A stretch of 64,000 bases of DNA from Rhizobiaceae bacterium (lineage in GTDB: Bacteria > Pseudomonadota > Alphaproteobacteria > Rhizobiales > Rhizobiaceae). The notes beneath the pieces were generated by a model that made no database searches, was not told the DNA's origin, and saw only the letters and a program-made list of their open reading frames with translations. This document shows, piece after piece, positions 28,201 through 37,020 of the stretch. The translations under genes were made by a program, and so were the position numbers. Location: assembly GCA_023953845.1 (NCBI GenBank), contig JAMLJC010000001.1, forward strand, positions 3,606,501 through 3,670,500. Direction: 5' to 3'. Position 1 is the first letter of the stretch; each line of letters begins with the position of its first letter.

Positions 28201-29232
28201 GTTTTGCGTGACCGCGTACCAGGCGCAGAAATCAAGACAAAACGACAACAGGTCTGTCGCACAGGTGAGTTTCTGGTTGCCGAGATTGATGCCAAGCTTG
28301 GGGGTTATGGCATAGTTCCCATGGAGCTCGACGGCGCAATCGTCAGCAGCCACTATTTCCTGTTTGAGATCGACGAAGCGAAGCTGCATCGCGGATTTCT
28401 AGATTGGTATTCGCGGACACCAGACTTCCTCGAACAAGTTAAAGCGCGCGGTTCTACCAACTACGCAGCGATTCGACCGTCTAACGTGCTCGGCTATGTA
28501 ATCCCCCTTCCACCCCTCGCCGAGCAGCAGCGCATCGTGGCGCGGCTGGATCGGGTAGCGGGGCTGGTCAGGGCGCGGGCAGAGGCCGCCGCCGCGATGG
28601 AGGCCGACCTGCAGGCGATGCTGGCTAAGGCTTTCGCTCGCTGCATCGACGCCGCCCCCCGCCGCCCCATGGCCGAAGTCGCCCCCCTGATCCGCCGACC
28701 GGTCGAGATCGAGCCGGACGGCGCCTATCCCGAACTCGGCGTCCGCTCCTTCGGCCGCGGCACCTTCCACAAGCCGGTGCTACGCGGTGGCGATCTGAGT
28801 TGGCAGAAGCTGTTCGGGATCGAAAAGGGCGATCTGGTTTTCAGCAACATCAAGGCATGGGAAGGCGCCTTTGCCGTCGCTGGTGTCGATGACCACGGCC
28901 GCGTTGGCTCGCATCGCTACCTGACCTGCGTTCCGAACCCGGAAACCGCCACCGCCGATTTCCTCTGGTTTTACCTCCAGTCACCCGAGGTCTTGAGCGC
29001 GGTTCAATCGGCATCACCCGGCAGCGCCGACCGCAACCGCACGCTGGCCGTGAAGCGGCTGGAAACCATCGAAGTCCCCATGCCCCCGCTGGAAACCCAA
29101 CGCTGGTTCGACCGCCTTCAGGCCCGCGCTCGCCGCATCCGCGCCATCCGCGCCGCCTCGGCCCGCGACGCCGACGCCCTGATCCCCGCGCTTCTGCATC
29201 AGGTCTTCGGCACCGGGGACAAGGCCGCATGA
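28200..29232 (+). pseudogene. hsdS: 5'-truncated type I restriction specificity subunit (hsdS fragment)
   Basis: About 344 residues of an HsdS protein. The frame enters in the middle of the first target-recognition domain (TGEFLVAEIDAKLGGYGIVP, LFEIDEAKLHRGFLDWY), continues through the first conserved helix (PLPPLAEQQRIVARLDRVAG), a full second recognition domain (ELGVRSFGRGTF, GDLVFSNIKAWEGAFAV) and the final helix (PLETQRWFDRLQARARRI). The first ~80-100 residues are missing and upstream DNA belongs to a phage fibre gene on the other strand. No hsdM or hsdR is in the window. An internal ATG at 28321 could permit a short product, but a working specificity subunit is unlikely. Confidence 0.75.
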
Positions 29233-29816
29233 CGCGCGGCGATGACCAGCCCGATCTGCTGTCTGACCTGACCGATCTGGACTTCGCCCGCCATCTGCTG
29301 GCCGAGATGCACGACGACCTGCACGGCAAGGTCTCGCGCTATCGCATGCTGACCGATCTCAGCCGCGATCTCGGCCCGAACGGCACGATGATTTTCGGCG
29401 GCCAGGCCGCCCACTTTGCCTGGATCGAGGCACGCTCGTCCTTCGTCCACGGCAACTTCGCCGCCACAATCCTGCTGTGCCAGGGGCTCGTCGAGCATCT
29501 GCTGGCGGCATATCTCCACGCCGGCCTCCTGATCGATGACATCCCCGACCGTATCCCGTTCCGCGAAACCCTGCGTCGCTGCCGGGAGCGGGACGTGATC
29601 TCCGATCATGACGTGACCGACCTGCAAAAGCTGATGGGCCTGCGCAACCCGCTGTCCCATTTCCGGCACGTCGATGATGCCGGCAATCTCGACCGCCGCT
29701 CGCTCGACACCGGCCAGCACGCCGCCGACGTCGTTCGCCACGACGCCATCTTCGCCATCGGCCTCGCCGTCAGAATGCTGGCCAAGCCCGCTTTCCGCCT
29801 TGGACCGACCGCCTGA
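29229..29816 (+). CDS. putative HEPN-domain protein coupled to hsdS
   Basis: A 195-residue, mainly helical protein. LRNPLSHFR (residues 138-146) fits the R-polar-x3-H motif of HEPN ribonucleases (Arg139, Asn140, His144), and the earlier helix FVHGNFAATILLCQGLVEHL resembles the first HEPN helix. Its ATG overlaps the hsdS stop by 4 bp (ATGA), so the two were made together. HEPN proteins are common in toxin-antitoxin and anti-phage modules and as accessory genes of restriction systems. The family call is from the motif only; without a search it stays tentative. Confidence 0.55.
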   Translation: MTRGDDQPDLLSDLTDLDFARHLLAEMHDDLHGKVSRYRMLTDLSRDLGPNGTMIFGGQAAHFAWIEARSSFVHGNFAATILLCQGLVEHLLAAYLHAGLLIDDIPDRIPFRETLRRCRERDVISDHDVTDLQKLMGLRNPLSHFRHVDDAGNLDRRSLDTGQHAADVVRHDAIFAIGLAVRMLAKPAFRLGPTA

Positions 29817-30102
29817 GCCGGGTGCCGCGACGCGATTACGGTTCGACTCCGGTTCCATCTCGCTAACGCCCCTCTCGTCGAAGTGCTCAGCCGGGTCGGA
29901 AAATAATCAATACCTGCCAATGCTTTGCAGAGCTTTACCAAATCCGCGCAGTCAACAGGTCCGGAGAATATCGGCCCTGAGAGACCGCTTCCGGGCCTCC
30001 CGGCACCGGTGCCAGTGCTCAGCCCCACCCGCATAACCCCCGAAAACAACGGAAAAATCCGGCCGCAGCCGGATCGGGAGAACGCTTTCGCGGGGGCAAG
30101 TG

Positions 30103-30135
30103 GCGGAGGGGATGGGCCTCAAATCCAACCTTCTC
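30103..30135 (+). repeat. right copy of the 33-bp direct repeat, possible attachment site
   Basis: GCGGAGGGGATGGGCCT, CAAA, TCCAACCTTCTC: 29 of 33 positions equal to 15615-15647 in the same orientation, 14.5 kb away. Preceding bases (AGTG) extend the tRNA-Ser-like 3' end (TGGCGGAGGGGATGGG). It lies in a ~340-bp stretch (29817-30156) without any gene I can support. Confidence 0.6.
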
Positions 30136-30156
30136 CACCCAGAAACCCAATAATTG

Positions 30157-30858
30157 CTACCCAACCGTGACGCCAAACACCGCTCCCACCGCTGCTGTCG
30201 CAGCCATTGCGAGAGCGCCCCAGAGGGTGACCCGCGCGGCGCCCCGAACGACACCAGCGCCGCCGGCGGAGGCGCCCAGACCGCCGAGGACCGCAAGGCC
30301 GACGATCGTCGATGCCGCCACGAACAGCGCGATCGACGTTTCGGGCGCCAATAGAACGACGATCAGCGGAACGACCGCACCCAGGGCGAATGTTAGAGCC
30401 GAGACCAGCGCCGCCTGGATCGGGCGTGCCGTCACGGTCTCGGAGATGCCGAGTTCGTCGCGGGCATGCGATCCGAGCGCGTCGCGTTCGGTCAGCTGGT
30501 GGGCCACCTTCTCCGCCAGGTCGCGATCCAGCCCCCGGTCAACGTAGATCCGGGTGAGCTCCTCGAGCTCTGCCTCAGGCGTTTCCGCCAGCTCGCGGGT
30601 CTCGCGGGCAAGATCGGCTTGTTCCGCATCGGTCTGGGAACTGACCGAGACGTATTCTCCTGCCGCCATGGACATCGCACCGGCCACGAGGCCAGCCAGC
30701 CCCGCGATCAGGACCTCCGGCTTTCCCGATCCTGCCGCGGCGACGCCGACAACGAGGCTCGCAGTCGACACCAGTCCGTCGTTGGCTCCGAGAACGGCGG
30801 CCCGCAGCCAGCCGATGCGATGCACCATGTGGATTTCGGAATGCGAGAGGCGGCTCAT
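30157..30858 (-). CDS. VIT1/CCC1 family iron/manganese transporter
   Basis: A 233-residue membrane protein of the VIT family. The first helix region WLRAAVLGANDGLVSTASLV and the second GAMSMAAGEYVSVSSQTDAE are diagnostic. A cytoplasmic metal-binding helix pair rich in Glu follows (EAELEELTRIYVDRGLD, LTERDALGSHARDELG), then three more membrane helices. Members export or store Fe2+ or Mn2+. The start overlaps the stop of the upstream P-type ATPase by 4 bp, so the two form one operon. Confidence 0.9.
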   Translation of the reverse strand: MSRLSHSEIHMVHRIGWLRAAVLGANDGLVSTASLVVGVAAAGSGKPEVLIAGLAGLVAGAMSMAAGEYVSVSSQTDAEQADLARETRELAETPEAELEELTRIYVDRGLDRDLAEKVAHQLTERDALGSHARDELGISETVTARPIQAALVSALTFALGAVVPLIVVLLAPETSIALFVAASTIVGLAVLGGLGASAGGAGVVRGAARVTLWGALAMAATAAVGAVFGVTVG

Positions 30859-32762
30859 GGCGTGGCTCCTTGCGCGATGTCGGCCTGCCCGGAGGAGACA
30901 GCCTTTGGATTCGGGATAGTGGGCTCATGGGGCGCGATGCGCAGCGCGCGCAGGGCGTTCAGGATCACGGCGACGTCGATGATCTCCTGCAGGAGCGCCC
31001 CCTGCACCGGAGTGAGATAGCCGAAAGCCGCGGCGATCATGCCCATGACCGACAGGCCGATTCCGGCGACAACGCTCTCGACAGCGATGCGGCGCGCACC
31101 GCGCGCAATCTCGATCCCCGGCCCGAGCCGGTCGATACGGTCGACGAGCAGCACGACGTCTGCCGCCTCCGCCGATGCAGCGGCTCCGCGTGCGCCCATC
31201 GCGACACCCACATCGGCCGCTGCGAGAGCCGGCGCGTCGTTGACGCCGTCGCCCACCATCATCACGGGCCCGCGCTTGCGCTCGGAGAGAACCAGCAGAA
31301 CCTTCTGGTCGGGCGTGAGCCCGGCGCGCAGCCCGTCGAGGCCAAGCCCCTCGGTCACGCGCTCAGCCACGTCCGCGCGGTCGCCGGTGGCGAGCAGGAT
31401 ACGCGCGATGCCCTCGCGGCGCAGACCGTCGAGCATGGCGCCCGCACCCTCGCGCAGCGGATCGGACATCACGAGGTGCCCTGCCATTTGCCCGTCGACG
31501 GCGACGGCGACGAGAACCGAACCGGCGGCAATGGCGGAATGATCGCCCGGCTGGCGCCCCACGCGCGCGGCCACGAAGCCGTCGCCACCGACGATGACCT
31601 TCCGGCCCTCGACATGGCCCACGACGCCTTCACCCGGGATCTCAGCCACGTCCGACGGAACCGGCAGCGTGAAGCCGCGCGCCTTCGCGGCCGCAACGAT
31701 GGCCTGCGCCACGGGGTGCTTGGACGCCTGGTCGAGCGCTGCAGCGAGGCGCAGTATGTCGTCCTCCGCCATCCCGTCGTGGCTATCGATCGAGACGATC
31801 TGCGGCCGGCCGTCCGTCAGCGTGCCGGTCTTGTCGAGGATCAGCGTTCGGATGCGCGCCATCGTCTCGAGCGGTCCCGCGCCCTTGATCAGCACCCCGA
31901 AATGCGCGGCACGCGACAGCCCGGCCACCAGCGCCACCGGCACGGCGAGGATCAGCGGACAGGGCGTGGCGACAACGAGCACGGCGACGGCCCGGATCGG
32001 ATCGCCGGTGAACCACCAGGCCGCGAAGGCGATGCTGACCGTGACCGCGAGAAAGCCCAGCGACCAGCGGTCGGCCAGCCGCGACATCGGCGCCTTCGAG
32101 GCCTGCGCCTCCTCGACCAGCCGGACGATCCCGGCATAAGTGCTGTCCTTGGCTTCTCTCGTCGCCGTCAGATCGAACGCCTCGCCTGCGTTTGTGGAGC
32201 CGCTCATGGCTTCGGCGCCGTGGGCGAGGCGCACTGGCAGGGACTCGCCCGTCAGCGCTGAGGTGTCGACGAAGGCCGTCTCCGAGGCCACCGTGCCGTC
32301 CACCGGCACCACGTCGCCCTGACGTATCAGGAGGCGGTCGCCGGGCGCGATGTGGTCGAGCGGGATCTCCTCCAGCCCGCCGTTGCGGTGCCGGGTCGCG
32401 GTCCGCGGCACGCGGGAGAGGAGGTCGTGCATCTCGCGCCGGGCGCGGCCTTCGGCGAAGGCTTCGAGGAATGTGCCGCCGGAATACATCACCGCGACCA
32501 CCGCCGCGGCGAGGGTCTCGCCGAAGACGAGCGCCGCCGACATCGACAGCGCTGCGACGATATCGAGGCCCACCTCGCCGGAGCGCAGGCTGCGCAGGAT
32601 CTCGACCACGAGCGCGGCGAGCGCTGGAACGACGCCGGCGATCCAGATCAGGTTCGCAGCGTTGGGTCGGCCGGAAAAGTAGAACGCAAGTCCCGCAAAC
32701 AGGCCGGTCGCGGCAATGAGCAGGATAGCGGTCTTGAAGCGGTCAGTCCTTGTCGTCTCCAT
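30855..32762 (-). CDS. heavy-metal P1B-type ATPase with a TPC metal motif
   Basis: A 635-residue transporter lacking any N-terminal metal-binding domain. Core motifs: TGES (171-174), ATPCPLILAVPVAL with the metal site TPC (266-268) instead of CPC, phosphorylated Asp310 in DKTGTLTDG, HP in KHPVAQAIVAAA, and GDGVNDAPALAAADVGVAMG. The last helices contain LQEIIDVAVILNALRAL. The TPC motif and short N-terminus set it apart from Cu+ and Zn2+ pumps. Coupling to a VIT-type iron/manganese transporter suggests Fe2+, Mn2+ or Co2+. GGGAGA lies about 8 nt before the ATG, and the ApbE gene ends 5 bp upstream. Confidence 0.88.
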   Translation of the reverse strand: METTRTDRFKTAILLIAATGLFAGLAFYFSGRPNAANLIWIAGVVPALAALVVEILRSLRSGEVGLDIVAALSMSAALVFGETLAAAVVAVMYSGGTFLEAFAEGRARREMHDLLSRVPRTATRHRNGGLEEIPLDHIAPGDRLLIRQGDVVPVDGTVASETAFVDTSALTGESLPVRLAHGAEAMSGSTNAGEAFDLTATREAKDSTYAGIVRLVEEAQASKAPMSRLADRWSLGFLAVTVSIAFAAWWFTGDPIRAVAVLVVATPCPLILAVPVALVAGLSRAAHFGVLIKGAGPLETMARIRTLILDKTGTLTDGRPQIVSIDSHDGMAEDDILRLAAALDQASKHPVAQAIVAAAKARGFTLPVPSDVAEIPGEGVVGHVEGRKVIVGGDGFVAARVGRQPGDHSAIAAGSVLVAVAVDGQMAGHLVMSDPLREGAGAMLDGLRREGIARILLATGDRADVAERVTEGLGLDGLRAGLTPDQKVLLVLSERKRGPVMMVGDGVNDAPALAAADVGVAMGARGAAASAEAADVVLLVDRIDRLGPGIEIARGARRIAVESVVAGIGLSVMGMIAAAFGYLTPVQGALLQEIIDVAVILNALRALRIAPHEPTIPNPKAVSSGQADIAQGATP

Positions 32763-32767
32763 GCGGC

Positions 32768-33748
32768 CTATCTCCCCTCTGCAGGGGTAATCGCCGCTGG
32801 CTCTTCGGAAAAAAGTCGTCCGACTCCCACGCCCCTCACGCTCCCGCAATCTTCGCGCAAGAGGAACAGGGCGTCGAGCCCTTCTTTTCTTGCGAGTTCG
32901 GCCCCTTTGCCGAGACCGAGCACCATGAGCGCTGTCGCCCAGGCATCGGCCTCGGCACAGCTGCGGGCAACGACGGTGACGGAGGCCGGCGATGCGATCA
33001 GCGGCGCACCGCGCCTCGGGTCCATTGTGTGCGACAGGCGTCGTCCCTGAACCTCGACCCAGTGGCGATAATCGCCGGAGGTGGCGACGGCGGCATCCTG
33101 CAGCGCGAGGATCGAATGCGGCGTCCGGCGTTCCGCGTCCGGCGCCTCGACCGCAATGCTCCAGGCCTCGCCGTCAGGCCGGAGACCCATCGCGCGCATC
33201 TCGCCATCGACCCCGACGAGGGCGTCGGCGATCCCGTAATCGCGCAGGGTTTCGGCCAAACGGTCCACGCCGTAGCCCTTGGCTATGCCGTTCAGATCCA
33301 GCGCTATGGGAGCGACCTTGCAGATGCGGTCGCCTTCGAACTCCAGAGCCTGATCCGCCGGGCGGCGCGGGGTTTTCATCGCGGCGCGGATGCCCTCGGG
33401 CGCGGCCGTCTTCGGCCCGAACCCCCAGGCCGTCACCGCGTCACCCATGCCGATGTCGAACGCGCCGCCGGATATGCGCCCGATCTTTAGGCCGAGTCGC
33501 AGCACCTCGGCGAGCCGCGCGGGAAGCGCGATCCATTCGCCCACCGGCGCCGCGTTGAGCCGCATCAGGCCGCTGTCGGGCTTCCAGGTCGACATCTGTC
33601 CGTCCACTTCGTCCACGGCCGCCTGCAGCGCCGTGCGGATCGGCGCCGTGTCGAGACCGGGCCCTGCGAAGAACAGCGCCGACCAGCGCGTGCCCATGGT
33701 CGCCCCATTCAGGGCGTGCCTCGTCAGCTCAGTAGACATCTTCGACAT
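32768..33748 (-). CDS. apbE: FAD:protein FMN transferase (ApbE family)
   Basis: A 326-residue ApbE-type flavin transferase that attaches FMN to Ser/Thr in periplasmic electron-transfer proteins. MGTRWSALFF, the segment MSTWKPDSGLMRLN, GGAFDIGMGD, LDLNGIAKGYGVDRL and SGDYRHWVEVQGRRLSHTMD (substrate and Mg2+ site) are all present. There is no clear signal peptide, which is unusual for a periplasmic ApbE; export could use a start not recognised here. It overlaps the PepSY/flavodoxin gene by 20 bp and is clearly in the same operon. Its likely acceptors are the TGAS and SGAT motifs of the two upstream proteins. Confidence 0.9.
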   Translation of the reverse strand: MSKMSTELTRHALNGATMGTRWSALFFAGPGLDTAPIRTALQAAVDEVDGQMSTWKPDSGLMRLNAAPVGEWIALPARLAEVLRLGLKIGRISGGAFDIGMGDAVTAWGFGPKTAAPEGIRAAMKTPRRPADQALEFEGDRICKVAPIALDLNGIAKGYGVDRLAETLRDYGIADALVGVDGEMRAMGLRPDGEAWSIAVEAPDAERRTPHSILALQDAAVATSGDYRHWVEVQGRRLSHTMDPRRGAPLIASPASVTVVARSCAEADAWATALMVLGLGKGAELARKEGLDALFLLREDCGSVRGVGVGRLFSEEPAAITPAEGR

Positions 33749-35936
33749 ACCGCCCCTCCGCCTTCAGGACCGCCGGCGTCAGCCCGGCCGGTGCGAGGAT
33801 CTCGGCCAGCGCCTCGGCCACGCCGGCGGCCATGTCCCGTCCGCCGCAGACCATCACGCGCGCGCCATTGCGGATGAGCTCTGCGACCTGAGTGGCCTCG
33901 CTGCGCAGCGCGTCCTGGACGTAATGGGGACGCGCCCCGCGCGAGACGGCGGTGACCAGCCGGCTTACACGCCCTTCGTCCTGCCATCCGGGGAACTCCT
34001 CGCCGTAGAAGAAATCGCTGTCGGGATGGCGCATGCCGAAGAACAGGTGGATCGGCCTGCGGCGCGTATTGCCGCGCACAAAGCCCGCTAGCGGCCCGAT
34101 GCCGGTCCCTGCGCCGATCAGGATCAGGGGCGCCCGGCTCCGCCCCGGACGGAAACCGGGGTTGGGGCGCAAGAAGGCGCTCACCGTGTCGCCAGGTTCC
34201 AGCGCTGTGAGCTGACCCGAGCAGAGGCCGCCGGGATGCTTCTTGACCACGATCTCGATGAAGCCGTCGCGGCGCCCAGAGGCGAGCGAATAGAGCCGCG
34301 GGACGGTCCCGCCTTCGGGCAGAATGCCGATCAGGTCACCCGCCTGGAACCGTGCGAACCCGCCCCCGAGCAGCCGTTGCCCGAGCGAGACGCGGGGAAA
34401 CGCGAAGCGGAGGATCGCCGTCGGGGCCTGCACCTCAGCGCCGTAGTCGCGCCGCGAGACGAGGGTCAGCGTGGTCGTTTGCGGCTGGACCGGCTGGTGC
34501 GTCAGTTCGAGCGCAATGCCGAGCACGTCTCCGAGCGCCCGGCCCCAGCGCGCGAAATCCTGCGGCGATTGCCGGTCGATTGTGTCGAGCGGCAGAAGCT
34601 CGGGCCAACCCTTCGCCTGCGCCGCTGCCGCGACGTCCCTTGCGAAGGCGCAATAGGCCGGAAAGCTGCGGTCGCCGAAGCCGAGCACCGCCAGAGAAAT
34701 GTCCGGCGCCCTGTCGGAAGCGTTTAGCCGCTCGAGAAAGCCCTTCGCCGAGGCGGGCGCCGCGCCGTCGCCATAGGTTGCGGCGAGCAGGATGATCCGC
34801 TGGGCCGTAGCGTAGCGTTCTGGCGCGAAGGCCGACATCGGTGCTGTGTGTACCTTCTGCCCGGCTTGCGTCAGTGCGGTGTGGAGCGTGGCCGCAAATC
34901 CCCAGGTGCTGCCGCCCTCGCTGCCGACGAGCAGGATCGTCTCGGCACGTCCCGCGGGCTGATTGCCTCGGATGCGCGGCCGACCGCGCCGCCCGGCGAG
35001 CCAGATCAGCACGCCGGTCGCGCCCATCGCGGGCACGCCGAGCGCCATGAGGCCGAGCACCAGGCCGAGCGTCGCCGCGCCCTGTCCGGTGTGCAGCATG
35101 TAGATGGTCTCCGAGACGCGCTCCCATCCCGTGAGGTCGGCCCAGGCCAGGAGGTCTCCGTCGCCCTGGTCGAGATAGCCGGTGCCCCGGTCGGTCTTGA
35201 GCGTGAACACGTCCGTCGCGTCGCCGGGATAGGGAAAGCTCAGTTCGCGCAACTCGGCGACGGGCGTCTGCTGCAGCGTGGCCATTCGGTCCGGCGCAAA
35301 CCCCGTCGCTCCACTGACCTCGGTCGGCATGGCCGGGATGGCGCTGCCATCCGGCAGGAGATCGAAGGTCGACGCCGTCATCCAGAGGGCGGTCGTGGAA
35401 GACAGAACGAAGCCGACGACGGCGATCCGGGCGATCTCGACGTGCAGCCTGCCCGCGAGCGGACCGCGCAGGCGCGCGAACCAGTGCCGCCAGCCGCCCG
35501 TCCGCCGCGCGACCAGCGCCGCACCGGAGAGCGAGAGGATCAGCATCGCGGCAGCCCCTGCAGCCATGGCTATGCGCCCGCCGTCCCCGAGGAACAGCGA
35601 CCGGTGCAGGTTGGTGAGCCAGCGTTCGGCCTGGTTCGGGTCGGCCGAGGCCACGCCCTCACCGGTCACCGGGTCAATCACGGCAGCGCCCGGCGCGCCC
35701 TGGTCGAACCAGTAGGCGGTGATCCGGCCCGAGGGTGATCGGCGGATCTGCTCGACGCCCGGATAGACCGTCTGGATGCGGTCCGCGAGGGCGGCGACGG
35801 TCAGTCCGGCTTCCGCCTGCGGTGCGGCAAGCCGTTCGGCCGCTGGGAAGACCGACAGCGCCGCGCCGCTCAGACTCAGGATGGTGACGAGCGCAAGGGC
35901 CAGAAGACCCGGCCAGCGATGGAGTGCACGGATCAT
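33729..35936 (-). CDS. PepSY-TM protein fused to flavodoxin and FAD/NAD(P)H reductase domains
   Basis: A 735-residue inner-membrane flavoreductase. Layout: TM1 (8-30), periplasmic PepSY (about 40-115), TM2 (122-145), TM3 (165-188), periplasmic loop (190-285), TM4 (288-315), cytoplasmic flavodoxin-like domain (about 333-470, ILLVGSEGGSTWGFA) and sulfite-reductase-type FAD/NAD domain to the end (PRLYSLASGR, LILIGAGTGIGPLAGF, MVCGGRDM). Histidines in WLTNLHRSLF and YMLHTGQGA may bind heme. The predicted periplasmic loop contains EVSGAT (SGAT, residues 208-211), which fits the ApbE flavinylation motif. It would move electrons from NAD(P)H across the membrane. AGGAGCGG precedes the chosen ATG. Confidence 0.9.
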   Translation of the reverse strand: MIRALHRWPGLLALALVTILSLSGAALSVFPAAERLAAPQAEAGLTVAALADRIQTVYPGVEQIRRSPSGRITAYWFDQGAPGAAVIDPVTGEGVASADPNQAERWLTNLHRSLFLGDGGRIAMAAGAAAMLILSLSGAALVARRTGGWRHWFARLRGPLAGRLHVEIARIAVVGFVLSSTTALWMTASTFDLLPDGSAIPAMPTEVSGATGFAPDRMATLQQTPVAELRELSFPYPGDATDVFTLKTDRGTGYLDQGDGDLLAWADLTGWERVSETIYMLHTGQGAATLGLVLGLMALGVPAMGATGVLIWLAGRRGRPRIRGNQPAGRAETILLVGSEGGSTWGFAATLHTALTQAGQKVHTAPMSAFAPERYATAQRIILLAATYGDGAAPASAKGFLERLNASDRAPDISLAVLGFGDRSFPAYCAFARDVAAAAQAKGWPELLPLDTIDRQSPQDFARWGRALGDVLGIALELTHQPVQPQTTTLTLVSRRDYGAEVQAPTAILRFAFPRVSLGQRLLGGGFARFQAGDLIGILPEGGTVPRLYSLASGRRDGFIEIVVKKHPGGLCSGQLTALEPGDTVSAFLRPNPGFRPGRSRAPLILIGAGTGIGPLAGFVRGNTRRRPIHLFFGMRHPDSDFFYGEEFPGWQDEGRVSRLVTAVSRGARPHYVQDALRSEATQVAELIRNGARVMVCGGRDMAAGVAEALAEILAPAGLTPAVLKAEGRYVEDVY

Positions 35937-35947
35937 GGCCCCGCTCC

Positions 35948-36418
35948 TCACATGTCGTAGGCGAAGCTGGCGATGTAGCGGCGGCCCTGCACCGGCGTGC
36001 CGGCGCCGTCGGTCGTGAGCGGGACGGCCACCTCGTTCGGGCTGTCGCGCATGTCCTCGACGGCCGCGTCGATGTGGAGCGTGTAGCCCGCGTCGAAGAG
36101 CGCGTCGGCCAGGTCGAGCGTGATCTCGAGCGTGCGGCCCGCGCCGACGCTGGCGCCGGTGATGCCGTTCACCTGCGCGGTGTCGCCGCCGGTGGCGCGG
36201 TACCAGTCGCTGAGGTGCTCGTAGTACTTGGACTTGCCGCCAGCCATCCAGAGACTGCCGACATAGGCGCCCGAGGTGTCGGTGACGTAGAGCGCGAGAT
36301 AGGCCCCGTCGCCGCCGTAATTGTTGAGGATCGTGGTGAGCGTCACCGGACGCGCCATGGCGAGGCCGGGGAGCGTCAGCGCCGTGGTCAGCGCGAGCGT
36401 GGCGAGAAGCGATTTCAT
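35948..36418 (-). CDS. exported DUF2271 protein with candidate flavinylation motif
   Basis: A 156-residue periplasmic protein (signal MKSLLATLALTTALTLPGLA, cleavage near AMA-RP). The DUF2271 domain follows (LTTILNNYGGDGAYLALYVT, SLWMAGGKSKYYEHLSDW). NGITGAS at residues 84-90 fits the [ST]GA[ST] target of ApbE, with Thr87 as the possible FMN-bearing residue. The gene lies 11 bp upstream of the PepSY/flavodoxin gene, which in turn overlaps apbE. I infer a small periplasmic flavin carrier or substrate-facing subunit; flavinylation has not been shown for this sequence. Confidence 0.8.
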   Translation of the reverse strand: MKSLLATLALTTALTLPGLAMARPVTLTTILNNYGGDGAYLALYVTDTSGAYVGSLWMAGGKSKYYEHLSDWYRATGGDTAQVNGITGASVGAGRTLEITLDLADALFDAGYTLHIDAAVEDMRDSPNEVAVPLTTDGAGTPVQGRRYIASFAYDM

Positions 36419-36456
36419 CGTATGGATCCTTGTTCGGAGAGGAACTTCGGAGCGGT

Positions 36457-36834
<378 letters not shown>

Positions 36835-36910
36835 GGCAGGGTCTCCTTGTCATCTGCTGAGGACAATCTGGAGACACGACCTGAGGGCTTCCTGACGCGT
36901 CGGCGATTCC

Positions 36911-36930
36911 CGCTTCAGCTTGCCGTCAGG
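36911..36930 (-). promoter_or_regulatory. putative response-regulator site upstream of the poly-Asp operon
   Basis: CGCTTCAGCTTGCCGTCAGG. The same pattern, CGCTTCAGCTTNNNGTCAG, is present at 38087-38106 in the promoter of the two-component genes, and an inverted variant at 38056-38074. It lies 77-96 bp before the poly-Asp start, a sensible activator position. Confidence 0.5.
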
Positions 36931-36949
36931 AAGAGAGCGGCTTCGGACG

Positions 36950-36978
36950 AAAAAGGCCCCGCCCGTGAGGGCGAGGCC
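36950..36978 (-). terminator. rho-independent terminator of the PepSY-cytochrome b561 operon
   Basis: On the minus strand GGCCTCGCCC-TCAC-GGGCGGGGCC forms a strong hairpin (one G-T pair) followed directly by TTTTTCG. It is 42 bp after the cytochrome b561 stop. Confidence 0.8.
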
Positions 36979-37020
36979 AGGCGGGACCGAAGGGACGGTC
37001 GGCCTTGGGGTTAGGTGCCG

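Noticed and set aside
30870..32261. A 463-codon plus-strand frame
   Set aside because: Antisense to the P1B ATPase, whose motifs are all in place; composition is that of a shadow frame.
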